Source: Gremmenia infestans (Eukaryota; Ascomycota; Leotiomycetes; Helotiales; Hamatocanthoscyphaceae). Taken from it: 64,000 bases of DNA. The translations under genes were made by a program, and so were the position numbers. The stretch covers positions 248,001 through 312,000 of the forward strand of contig JAFEVB010000031.1 in NCBI GenBank assembly GCA_032629725.1. The letters run 5' to 3'. The notes below the pieces were generated by a model, which saw only the letters and a program-made list of their open reading frames with translations, was not told the DNA's origin and did no database searches. Below, one piece after another: positions 1-10,800 of this stretch. Every line of letters starts with the position of its first letter. Positions within the stretch are counted from its first letter, which is position 1.

Positions 1-809
1 CGTCCATCTAGGAACCCAAAGCAGAATCCGAAATCACTTAACTCAAATATTATACACACTTCGCCGGGATACCAATACACACATAGCCAGTTGCCCGACC
101 TATAAAATTCAGTGAATCCGTTCATTCATTCATAGACACACTGTATTCCTTGCTGTCAAGTCCTTCTCTTACTGTCAGGTGTCAAACATACATACATATA
201 CACCAATCACTCCAGAGTCCAGATCTAGACACGCACTGAGTAATTTCCAAGAACCAGATAATATAAATAGCAATCATGTGTATAGTGTGGCGTTTGGGGT
301 GACGGCTAGCGATGGTGGAGGAATGCATCGATGTGTCGACTATGAATTTAGCTGTATGGTCGGTGTTGGGGAGTGCGAATTGAGAGTGTTTTATAAACGG
401 ATGGTCGGGTTTGTCATAGTCTCCCTAAGGCCGTGAATAAGAAAGGAATACTAGGCTGAATAAAGGTGCAAATAAAGAAGGAAAAAGGAGAGGGTGAAAT
501 AGGGAATTTTTCATAGATATGATATTAGGTAATTTCTGTCTGTCTGTATTTTCTTATCAAATTACTTTTCCTTTCCTTTCTATCTTGTCAATTCAACCAA
601 TCAGTCCCCGTATCCTGCCTGTCTGAGACAAGGCATCCAGAACGCCAGCCTAATGCACCGATCCCATCCAATTCGATACTGTCCGATCCGTCTATCAAAA
701 GCAAGGTAGCCGATCATTAGTGTGGTCATTGTATCATACACCCTTCTCTCCCGCCATCACATGATAATCCTTCCTTTCACAGAGCTCGCTGGCTTCAAGC
801 TCGCCACGC
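1..809. other. Intergenic, no gene recognised
   Basis: No convincing coding sequence is seen. A short open frame at 179-436 has no recognisable protein similarity. The stretch next to 810 is the likely 3' untranslated region of the minus-strand channel gene. Confidence 0.6.
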
Positions 810-3800
810 TCAAGGACTAAACGCCCTATACCCCCCATGCGGCGCCTGTCCCTGTACCTCGCCCTGGTTTTGCGTAGCCACCCTCCTCATCCTGAAATAG
901 TCATAACTCATCGGATCATCATCATTTTCTTGATCATCGACCGGATGCTGTGGCAGCCCGCCATACCCTTGTGGTCCACCTCCAAGGAACCCAGGCGCCC
1001 TTTCATGTACAAGCCGATCCTGGCTCTGGTCTCTATGATGACCTCCCGGCGTCGCGACCGGCATTTCCGCCGCGGCAAGCATGAGATTCGTTTGGCTGTT
1101 TTGTCGACGCAGTGAGCCGATGTCGCCGGAAGCGTCATAGGATACAGGCATGTTAGCGGGCGTGTGTGCCCGTTGGCGGCCCATCATACCGCCTACAGGT
1201 GTTCCGGGGCGAGAATCACCGTAACCGCTAGAAGCGCCAGGTGTATCGGTACGGATAATATCTTCTGCTTTGCCATACAAGCCACCGCCACCACCGTGAT
1301 CTTCTCCAAACTCGGCTCTGCCTTTAAAGTATGAAAAGTCGAGTTTGTTTTCGGGGACCATTTCGAAACCCGGCATACTTTTAGAGGATTTAGTGCGTCC
1401 CGGTTGGCCGCCTTGCATGGGGTCTAGGGCGTAAGTATCGCTGTAGCCTGAGACAGACGTGCTTTCGCCAGAGTAGGCATTGTTGCTGTCTGTGAGACGG
1501 CCGCCGTAGACGGATGCAAGGATGTTTTGGGCTCGTGCGTGGACCATGGGTGTGATGAGAGGGCGGTAGAGAGCTGGGTGGCCGAAACGGCTCGCAAGAC
1601 GGTCCTTCTTGTCGGAAAATATTTTGTTGGGGATGTCTTCGGGGTCTTGAAGCATGTTGCGCAAAGTATAATAGTGGATTTTGTCGTCGAAGGCGCGCTT
1701 GCAGTAGATCTTGAAGGCGATCATGAGGAATGGCAGCGGGACGACAGCATAGGCTTGGACATGGCTTACTGTGTTGCCGCGTACCCATACAGCGAGGAAG
1801 ACGAGCAGGTTGGATAAAACCGTGGCAAAGACCATGCGATTGTAGAACATGCGCCAGAACATGCCGCCGGACTCAGTTTTGGTGATGAAGACGTATAGGA
1901 GTAAATATTTCTTGAGCCAGACATCTAGGAGGAAATACAAGGCGCATGCTGGAATACAAAGAGGTTGAATGGTGGCAAAGCACAAGGTGACTGTGCTGTA
2001 GAACAAGAAGTAATTGTAGTAAGCCGCATATTCGAATGCAGGAGGTGCCGTCAATTCAATCATTTCGCGTGGAGTTGGACTCGAGAACTTCCGAGCACAG
2101 AAACTCCAAAGAAGTGACCAGAGCTGAGCCAAGTCTACAGCGGCACCGAGGTTTCGTTGCAGCAGCCAGGTAATCCAGAAGGGCGAGATATTGCAAAGCG
2201 AAATAATTAGCGCTTGTCCAAAATTATACTTTTTGATAGCTTCCCACGCGTCTTGTCCCTTTTGAGTGTCCTGAATAACGGTCGAGACAAAGGTCCATAC
2301 TGTGCTGAAAAGAGAGAACACAATCAAGAAGTTGAAGACGAAAAATGTGTAGAGCTTAGCTGCCACATGACGCTCTCTTGCTGTCTTGGTTCGATCTCCA
2401 GCCCTTATGGAAAGACGGCGGAAGATAAGTGGAAGGACTAGGTAGACTAAAGATGTGATGGCAGGTGAAGCAACACCTTGGACGATTGACCACCAGGTAG
2501 TATGTTGTTCTAGCGAGGTCTGAAATGCGGGCCAGACGTGTCCCAGGTTCGACAAACTAGTTAGGAACACTGCGATCATTGCGTTTGGGGCGACCCATAC
2601 AATAGTCAGTAAAAGGAACCATATGTTGTTGATGAAGCGTCTTCGTCGTCGTGTGGATTTGCTTAGGGGCATATTCTTCCAAATGATATCGTTGGGTCTC
2701 GGAGACAAAACAATGGTGCTGCCTTGCGGATGTTTACTCTTAGCAGCAAAAGCAATACTGTGAGCTTCTTCAATGGCTTCGTAACTAGCAAAGCCATATG
2801 GCAAAGGGTTTCTACTGTCCACCCCCAACCGAACCTCCTTGATTTCCATCTCAATCTCCTTTATGCGACCAGTGAGGTATGTAATGGCATCCATTTTCTG
2901 GCCTTTCGGAAAGGTGGCCCAATTCGGATCTTTTTTTGAGGGCTTGACTTCTGGCCGCTTTGCGGGAAGGTTGCTGGGATCTTTGAGGTAGTTTGCCAGG
3001 TGTTTTTCGAGCTTTCGAACTGCCGAATTATGCTGCTCAATGAGCTCGGGCAGGTCTTTCACATTTCGTGCAATGGTTGTTCGGGAGAAGGAAGATGTTG
3101 GTACAACCTCATCTATCAATCTTCCAATGCCCTCGTCGGATCGTAGGGCTTTTGGAATATCATTCAACTTTAGTACGAGTTAGCCTATTCCTTTCCAAAG
3201 AGGTGGTGATTCGTCTACCATCAGAGTCCGGGCATGCAGACTAGCCTGGTACTCGGGGCTGTCATAGTATTGCCTGCGCAGTCTGAGAATGGCTCTATAG
3301 TTCCACCATAAGAATCCCGCAACCACAAAATTAAACAGCCAGGCACAGACGACCATTCCCCAGACGACATCCCCCGATGTATTTATAGGTGTGACTTTGC
3401 TGACCAGTGTCTGTGCTGTCCACGATTTGTCACGAGCCCCTTTAATCAAGTTGATCGGAATCAGGATACTGCAGCCAATCGCGGATAATGTTAAGAAGAT
3501 GTTTCGGCACATCTTCAGAATCCTTAGGAAGACTGTTGCATCGAGTCCAATCAGGGGTATCAAGTCCTGCTCCTTGGTTCCCCACACTGGACCAACCCAG
3601 GCAAACATGCCCTTTCCCATCGGCGGCGGCGCATGTCTTTCATCGGCAACTTTGAGCTTCGGCGCGTATACGACGGAATTGTAGGGTCGAAGGAGGGAAA
3701 AGCCGATGGCGAGGAGGAGAGTGAAGCCAACGGAGGTCGCGAGACCAGCATACAGGCCATTTTGTAGCAGCTATTGGAAGGATCGTGTTAGACCGGCTTG

Positions 3801-3939
3801 GATATGAAGCCCACGCAGGTATTAGGAAACGTACCGCTTGTTGGTAAGGGTTCGCCAACAGGTTCAACAGTTCTTGCGGGCCGGAAGTGGGCTCGTCTCT
3901 CTTCAGGAGGTTATCTCCCAACGTTCTCAGCGTATCCAT
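810..3939 (-). CDS. CSC1/OSCA (TMEM63) family calcium-permeable stress-gated cation channel
   Basis: The product is probably a mechanosensitive or osmosensitive cation channel of the plasma or an internal membrane (DUF221/RSN1_7TM family). Three exons are read on the minus strand: 3835-3939, 3219-3770 and 810-3167. The introns at 3771-3834 (GTACGT..TAG, branch TCTAAC) and 3168-3218 (51 nt) give about 1004 residues. The N-terminus has a first membrane helix after NPYQQALLQNGL and two more up to about residue 190. A cytosolic loop follows with the family-typical DIPKALRSDEGI segment, then a run of hydrophobic helices (about residues 390-770). A long hydrophilic tail rich in Gly, Ser and Asp ends at the TGA at 810. 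The second intron starts GTAGAC, which is not a classical donor; reading through it gives a stop within 14 codons, so splicing is needed. Family assignment is firm; ion selectivity is inferred from the family. Confidence 0.9.
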
Positions 3940-5290
3940 GATGTGTAAAGCGAGCGGCTATGACAGGCCAGAGGCCAGACAAAGAAAAGAGGGTTGCGAG
4001 CGAATGCCGGGTCAAAGTTGTTGATGTTGTAATAATACTTCGTGCTGGCTGTCAAGCGCCGAGTGGTGTGGTGTTGTTTGTTCGCAGACTTGGAGTTGGA
4101 GTAGGGAGATACGAAGAAACTTGTCGTCTATTATTTGAGGGAGGGTTGATTAGATACGGGGTGTGTCACGGTCACGGATGACGCTCTTGCAAGGAATAGA
4201 GATGGATGACCGGGGGGTTGAGGAATGCAACAGACAAAGCCACAGCCACCAAATCCGGGCCGCCGGTAATGCTGCAAATTGAATAGAGGGGTGAGGGAGA
4301 GAAAGAGAATTAAAGTCTAGGAGAGGAGGGGAGGGGAGGGGAGGGGAGGGGAGGAGGGGAGAGAGAAAGAGGAAAACGGAAGAGAGAAAGCAAAAGAAAT
4401 AACGTTAGGGAGAAAAAAAGTTACTTTGCACAAGTATCTTCACTCACCCAGCATACTTTTTTGCAAGAGCCGGAGCCGTCCATCATGGGGTGGGGTGTTC
4501 GTTCAAAGGGGAGATCTGCTCGTGTTCAGATAAACTTTTCCATCGTCCCCTTCCAGAATCTTTATCTGATCTATTTGATTGGCTGAGGGCCCACATCGGC
4601 ATAGCCGATGCCATTTCGGGTGCAGTTTCCGTTTCTATTTTGGGCAATTGCAAGGGTGTTATTGCCGGTATTGTGTTGCCTTGAAAAAGGTTGTTGGGAG
4701 TTGGGACTGTGGAGTCGAGGGTTTATGGAGTTGGGTAAAGAACGAATTATGAACTTGGGTTCTTGAGAAGTTCTGGTATTGAAGACAGATGATTGTATAG
4801 TATACACAGCCGGTTTATGGTAATTCCAGAAGTATTTTATTTTCCAATTCGTTGTTGTTGTTTTGTTTAAACTTTGAGATGCCCAAACTCGTGAATACCT
4901 AGTTTACTAGTAAAGGGTTGTGGCTGTGCCCTGCCTAGCTAGCTAGCCAAAGTAGATATGCGACCTCACATCATCATGAGATATGGATCAACAATCAATT
5001 AACGTTACTTCGCTTCGTCCATGCTCTGTCAGCTCTGCGCTGATTAGGCATCATTTGTACGAATTGAGTGCCATATCAAGTTCAGCTTCTGTACGAGTTC
5101 TCTTTCCATTATTCCAAGGAAGTGAAGTAGAAATCTTGTTGATCTTCTACGCAGTGCTAGAAAATATCTTCTGGGTAACAGCTTGAATAGACATATATAT
5201 CCTGTCCAGTTAGAAAGGAGCGATGTACGCTAACTCCTGTAGTGCTTGACCGTCGAGTCCATGCATGAGAGAAATCGAGACCGTTCAATA
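3940..5290. other. Intergenic 1.35 kb, upstream of the channel gene
   Basis: This holds the 5' region of the minus-strand channel gene and a purine-rich GGGGA microsatellite. Open frames at 4490-4684 and 4983-5186 look random. No RNA gene is recognised. Confidence 0.5.
4325..4360. repeat. GGGGA pentanucleotide microsatellite
   Basis: About seven near-perfect GAGGGG/GGGGA units lie within a longer purine-only tract (about 4290-4400). The position, roughly 390-420 bp upstream of the channel start codon, is compatible with a promoter purine tract. Confidence 0.85.
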
Positions 5291-7519
5291 TCATAAACCC
5301 CCACCCATCCCCTTCTGCACAGCAAGTAATTGATCATGACAATACCTCAAAGGCTCCACAACCTTTACATACATATCCTCCCTCCATCTCTCCTCCTTGC
5401 CCTCCACATCCCCACTATCAGGCACATTATGCAAGCACCAAGTCACCGCATCAGAATACTCCGGCCCCGCTTCCTCAACCACATCCCTACTCCACTGAAT
5501 CGCTACCGCATAGTTAATGAGCTGCAGAGATTGCTCATCATTGGTGCTGATATTTCGCCGGTTCTTGTGCTCTTCGATTACGCTACCGAAGCAGAGCTCT
5601 AAAAGCATAATTCCCAGGTTGCGAATGCTGTCTTGGAACGTGTAGGTATTGGTAGCCGATATGTTCGGTGTCAAGATGTTGTGCTGTGGTGGAGATTTTG
5701 ATAGAGAGCGTGAGATGTATGGCTGATCGATGCAGATTTTGTTTGGCTCTTCAGGATCGTAAAGAAAGAAGATATCCTTCTTGCTCCATTTTGACTTCAG
5801 CCACGGCGTTGGGTGTAACTGTACATGAGATGAAGCTAGGATAAGAGCGATTTGAAGCCGTTGCCGGCGGGTAAAGTTAACTGGGGAAGAAGATCCAAGG
5901 AGGGTTTCAAGGGTGATGTATTGTTGGGGTTCTTTGGCTGCTTTGCATAGTGGTTGAACGATATAGCGGAGTGTCTCTCCTTTTAGGCATCCATATTTGG
6001 GGAGATCCGCGGAGCAGCTTGCGATTTTTGTACATAGGTCGGCGATTTTGGGATTTGTAGGGTCCTCGACGCTTTCAACGGTAATATTATTCACAAAGGC
6101 CACCTTGACTTTTGGTTTCGGTTTTGGCTTCGCGTCTGGCTCAGTCACAGCTGGTTGTTTCTGTTCGATTGAGGTTGAAGTTTGCTTCGCAGGAGATGAA
6201 GGGGTCTGCATCTCGGGCGGGGCCATATGAGACTTCTGGGTCTTGTGAGGTTTAAACTTGTCCATGAAGGACTTCCGGTAGGACTTGTTGACGTCTTTGC
6301 CATTGACGTTCTGAGAAGACTTAGTGGGGTAACAGCTGGATTTAAGACTGGGGCTTGAGTCGGGGCTTCAGGTAAGGCTTTTGGGGAGGTAATATACTTG
6401 CTGGCACCATTTGTGGGGGCTGGAACATGTAATTTGACCACTGTCGGCGTGGATAGCTCTTCGAGAAGCTTGATACTCGTATCTTGCCAAGTCCAAGGCT
6501 GGCCCACAATCAAATTCTTCTTGAACCAGAAGACAACCCGGAAATTGACAGTTGGCGAAGCTCGGTGTTGGAGTAGAAGGTTAGCCTGATGGAATGGCTG
6601 ACATTTGCACGACCATGCTTCGGTTAGAAGATTGAAGAGTGTGTTCCCATGGTTCCAAAATTTCCATAGTCCAGCGTTGACAGAATATTTTGAGACACGT
6701 GCTTGTCTCAAACCGGCCAGGCGATCTGAAGAGCCAAGAATGTCTCTCAATCTTTGGTTGTGACTTCCAAAATCCTCAAACAATTGTTGTCGTCCGGTTT
6801 TGTTGAAAGCGAGCTTGATTCTCTGAGCTTGGAATCTAATCCAAGGTATCGATATTAGCTAAGATAACATGGGAAATTCGATTTTCAAGCTCGAGAGAGC
6901 TCCAAAGGCATCGGTTGAACTTACTCCATGTTTTGCATCCCGATACTAGTCACGTGTGCTATCACCGCTCTTGTACCGGAGGGAGACTTCTCGACCGTCT
7001 AGGAAGAAACCATCAGCCCAGTTTCCAAACTTCGGCATCGCATCATATCAAATGCCCTCCAACGAATCAAAGTTGACGAGGGGGGTGGGAAATGCTGCAA
7101 CTTACATATTCTCCTGTGACCCGGGCTTGGAAGTGTGCTTTACTCATGCCCAGAGCATCGTCCAACTCTTGCACCGTCTCTAGCATCATCTCAATCGTGT
7201 CCGAATACGACGAGTAGGTCTTGGACAGCCTCTCTCTCAGCGTATCCTCCAATTCTTGATCCTTCCATGCCGGTCCGCCAGGCTCCTTGAGCAGCAACTG
7301 GAGTTTGTCTTCATCGGCGACGAGCGGAAGTAGCAGCTCTTCCAGGTTTTCCTCGAATGCCAACTTGTGGTACTTGAGATTCCGCATACACTTTCTATAC
7401 TCGCACTTGATCTTCCACCAGCCTTCAAGCACTTCGGCCGTTTCACGATAGTGCTCAAGCGCTGAGATCATCAGGGGAAAGGCCCCTAGAACAAGGCCAG
7501 CCACCTCAATTCCACTCAT
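5291..7519 (-). CDS. DUF7580-type fungal protein (degenerate kinase-like C-terminus)
   Basis: The start MSGIEVAGLVLGAFPLMISA matches the characteristic amphipathic N-terminus of the large fungal DUF7580 family, often found in accessory or self/non-self regions. Four exons fit the reading frame: 7106-7519, 6925-6998, 6398-6835 and about 5291-6353, giving about 662 residues. The introns at 6999-7105 and 6836-6924 have clear GTAAGT donors. The third intron (about 6354-6397, donor GTATAT) is less certain because three AG acceptors keep the same phase. Residues 1-140 are helical; the C-terminal half contains the family-typical blocks RRQRLQIALILASSH, a Lys/Trp-rich stretch and NLGIMLLELCFG, resembling the C-lobe of a degenerate protein kinase. 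It lies head-to-head with the mosaic RING gene, 302 bp apart. Biochemical function is unknown. Confidence 0.8.
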
Positions 7520-7821
7520 TGCGCCGTCGGCACCTTCGAAGGCATTCAGTACCTAGGTATGGCTGGATTTCAAATGTCCCACGCCACCTGGCACATTATA
7601 AATTGGTGTAGTTAGCGATTGAGCAACATATCGATGCTGTTGAAGATGTCGCCAGAGTACTGTACTGCTCAGCCGCACGCGTGGGGGGCGGCAGACTGGG
7701 GTCTGCAGAAGCGCCGTGACACCTGCCCTGCAACCTCAAATGCTCCAACCTTCACTTGACGAGCATGACAACAGTATAAATTTACTCGGTTTCAAATCCA
7801 TCTAGCAGCCAGCATGCTACC
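7520..7821. promoter_or_regulatory. Shared divergent promoter region, DUF7580 gene / mosaic RING gene
   Basis: This 302 bp interval separates two divergent start codons, so the genes very likely share regulatory sequence. It contains one copy of a 36-bp repeat (7574-7609) and a small perfect hairpin with arms GCAGAC (7691-7696) and GTCTGC (7701-7706). No TATA box was assigned. Confidence 0.5.
7574..7609 (+). repeat. 36-bp dispersed repeat, copy 1 (divergent promoter)
   Basis: This stretch aligns without gaps to 8176-8211 with six mismatches in 36 positions, five of them transitions. The core reads like an imperfect palindrome around CCACGC/GCGTGG. The transition bias is compatible with RIP-like or deamination decay of an older repeat. 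Confidence 0.6.
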
Positions 7822-10800
7822 ATGACAACGTCGCCTATTTCATCAAGAGCAAAGAAATGCATCGAGCTCTTTGATGAGCTTCTCGGGCTGCCGCGTAAGT
7901 CTGATGCCCTAGACGGCGAAGATGCCTGTGCTGCTGAAGCTGTGGACTGTCTTGGAAGGTTCAAGATATGGGCTGGCAATATAGGCGCTCTTCAGCGACC
8001 CGAGTCACAAAGTTCCCTTGATTACAGATTACGAGACGCGTCTAAGATCGCAACCCAAATTGTGGACCTTCTTGACGAATTGGCTGAGTCTATTGAAGAT
8101 GGTAAGTGATTCAACTTGACTATTGTCCTCGTTACGTTTCAATCCATTATTTTAAGATATTACCGTCGACTTTTAATGTTCCACGCTGCGTGGCACATTA
8201 CAAATCGGTGTCGCCATTTCCTGCTGTAACTACCGAGCGGATCCTTTATAGAGGCCGTGAAGCACCATGGAAGTTAGGACAGAACGCTGATATTCTAATG
8301 GTTCCAGCGTGCTCAATCGTGTCCAATACAAGAGCAAACCGCACTGGTCCACCAGTCGTCGAAGCACGTGGTCAAGATCTCAATGCCCACCTGGCTCCCA
8401 GTGACACCGACGAAGATGTTCCAACGCCCAGCGATGACGAGCAAATATCTGAAATTAAAGAGATATTCGAATCAATCACAGATGCTATCAATAATCTATT
8501 TCGACTGTCAATGATCATTCGCACCAACACAAGCTGTGATCGCTACGCCAAAGCAGCAGCCGCCGCTCTCAGTGTTCCATTTGATGACAAATTTGATATC
8601 AGTCATGTAGAACACAAGTTTCCGGCTCTGAAGTCAAAAGAGAAAGAATGGCTAGTCATCCGTTTGGGGAAATCCATCACTCAGAGACGCCAATATCTTC
8701 GATATTGCCGGGAGCATAACGATAAGATATCACGAGAGCATCATCACATACCCAGGCCATCAATCATGGAACCCAGTGGAATCAAGCCAGAAGCAGTCGC
8801 AGGATTGACTGCCGATGCACGGAGTGCCTTCTCGAAACCGACAAGCACCCTGGCTCCAACACAAGCTTCTACTTTACTTTTGACATCTGATCAGCTCCCA
8901 GAAGACACGGCTCTAGAGGATTCTCAATCTCAGACATCCTATGCAACTTCTAACGAGGAAGATATGAGCAGTAGTAAACTCCGTGTAATTAAACTAGAAG
9001 ATATCTCAAAAGGAGCCAGTCATTTTGAATGTCCCTATTGCTGGCAAATTCAAGCAAGCAAGAGTCAGAAGTCCTGGAAGTAAGTTTAATTCAACAAGGT
9101 CTTGTAACCGAGCACTAATGCCATATAAACTAGAAAACACGTTCTGTCCGATCTCAAACCATATGTCTGCACATACGAGAAGTGCGAGCTGAAGTTGTTC
9201 CCAGATCACAATACTTGGTTCTCACACGAACTCAGAGACCATCGAAAGCAATGGCATTGTTACTTTTGCTCACACAGCCCATTTGACTCTTTAATGAATT
9301 ACCAAAATCACCTCAAACACCGACATCCTGTATCATTCGTTGAAGACCAGTTACCCGCGCTCCTAGAAATGAGTCAGAAACCCGTTGTCAAGATCTCTCC
9401 CGCAGAATGTCCCTTCTGTGATGACTGGGAAAAGCGATTGCGGGACGTGAACCAACATATTCAGTTGTCGGAAACGCTGGTCGTCACTCCAACTCAGTTT
9501 AAACACCACGTCGGTGCTCATATGGAACAATTGGCCCTGTTTGCCATTCCTCGCGGATATACCGAAGATGGAGAAGCCGATTCAGGCAATGCGGCACAAC
9601 ACGTAGGCTCCGAAGGATCGTCTCTTTCTCTCAGTACCCCCGATTCAGAAGCTGCAATGGATCTGCGAGCATGCGAGGACTTTTTAATGAAGATGATGGA
9701 CAACGGGTTACTCGATGCGTACTTCAAGTATCCAGCCAAAACCTGCCGCCCAACTCTGGAAGAAATATCGCAAGCCCTAGCAAGTGGCAGATATAACGAT
9801 GCGGCAAGCTTCACCAAAGATTTCAGGCAGATGTTTGACCAATTCACTCATGATATACGACGGAAGAAATTCGCCAACAGTGCCTCCACGGAGGTCGAAG
9901 CGCTCGAAGAAATGAAAGAGATGAGAATGGAGTTCATAGCCTTTTGTCATGAGAGACAAATTCTATCTTTAACTTCTCCGACTTCCCCCACAGAGCAGTG
10001 GAGGCGATGGCGGGCAGAGCGAATACCCGCAAAGATATACTCGATTGAAACTGCCTCAAAACAGCCTGGCATTCTGGTAAACTTCAGATTAGATACTGGC
10101 CAAATAATCCAGGGATGGTTTGAAAACACTGCACTCATGGATGACGTGCTTGCGTTCGTCGAATGTTATGATCTGTTACATGAGAAACACATTGAGCCTG
10201 GTCTAAATGTCCATTCAGAACCCGTTGGGTATGATCATCAATATCAGTTTGGTCTTGTGATAGAAGGCTCTGAATCACCACTGAAAGACCTTCTCCTGAA
10301 ACCCAAAATGAAGTTGTCGTGGGTTTTCCGTGGTGTGGAAAATGGGGGACCGCTTCTCCTAGTCGTCCCATCATCACAGCTGACAACGCCAACGGAACCA
10401 GAGAAAAGAAGGCCCAACGCTTTGTCAAACCCCGAGCTCCCTTTGGCAAAGGCTGCGGATAGACTTCTAGAAGTTCCAAACCTACGCTTGACGATATTCG
10501 GTGTCAATGGTCTTGGCCCGCGCGCTGACTTAAGAGTTGTTCCTAATGTTTTGGCAGCGATCTCTATCGACGATCATGAGGTTGCAAGTACAGGTGTTCA
10601 TTTCGATTTTTGGAATCTGACCTGGGATGAAAACTTCTATGTTCGTGCCGAGGGAAGTTCTAATGTAACAATCAGTATTGTTGATGAAAGGAGTCCTAAG
10701 AATCAAACCCAGGGACTTCTGGGCCTTGTTAGGTTTCGAGTTGGAGATATGATCGATCTGAGTGACAACAGCCAGGAGAAAAAGTATACCCTTGACCTCG

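Noticed and set aside
179..436. Plus-strand 85-codon frame at the left end
   Set aside because: No similarity, no intron context and no promoter features; most likely chance.
4320..4400. Purine tract as a CRISPR or satellite array
   Set aside because: Simple pentanucleotide microsatellite without spacers; this is also a eukaryotic genome.
7691..7706. Perfect 6-bp hairpin GCAGAC/GTCTGC as an operator
   Set aside because: Too short to be significant; kept only as a note in the promoter entry.
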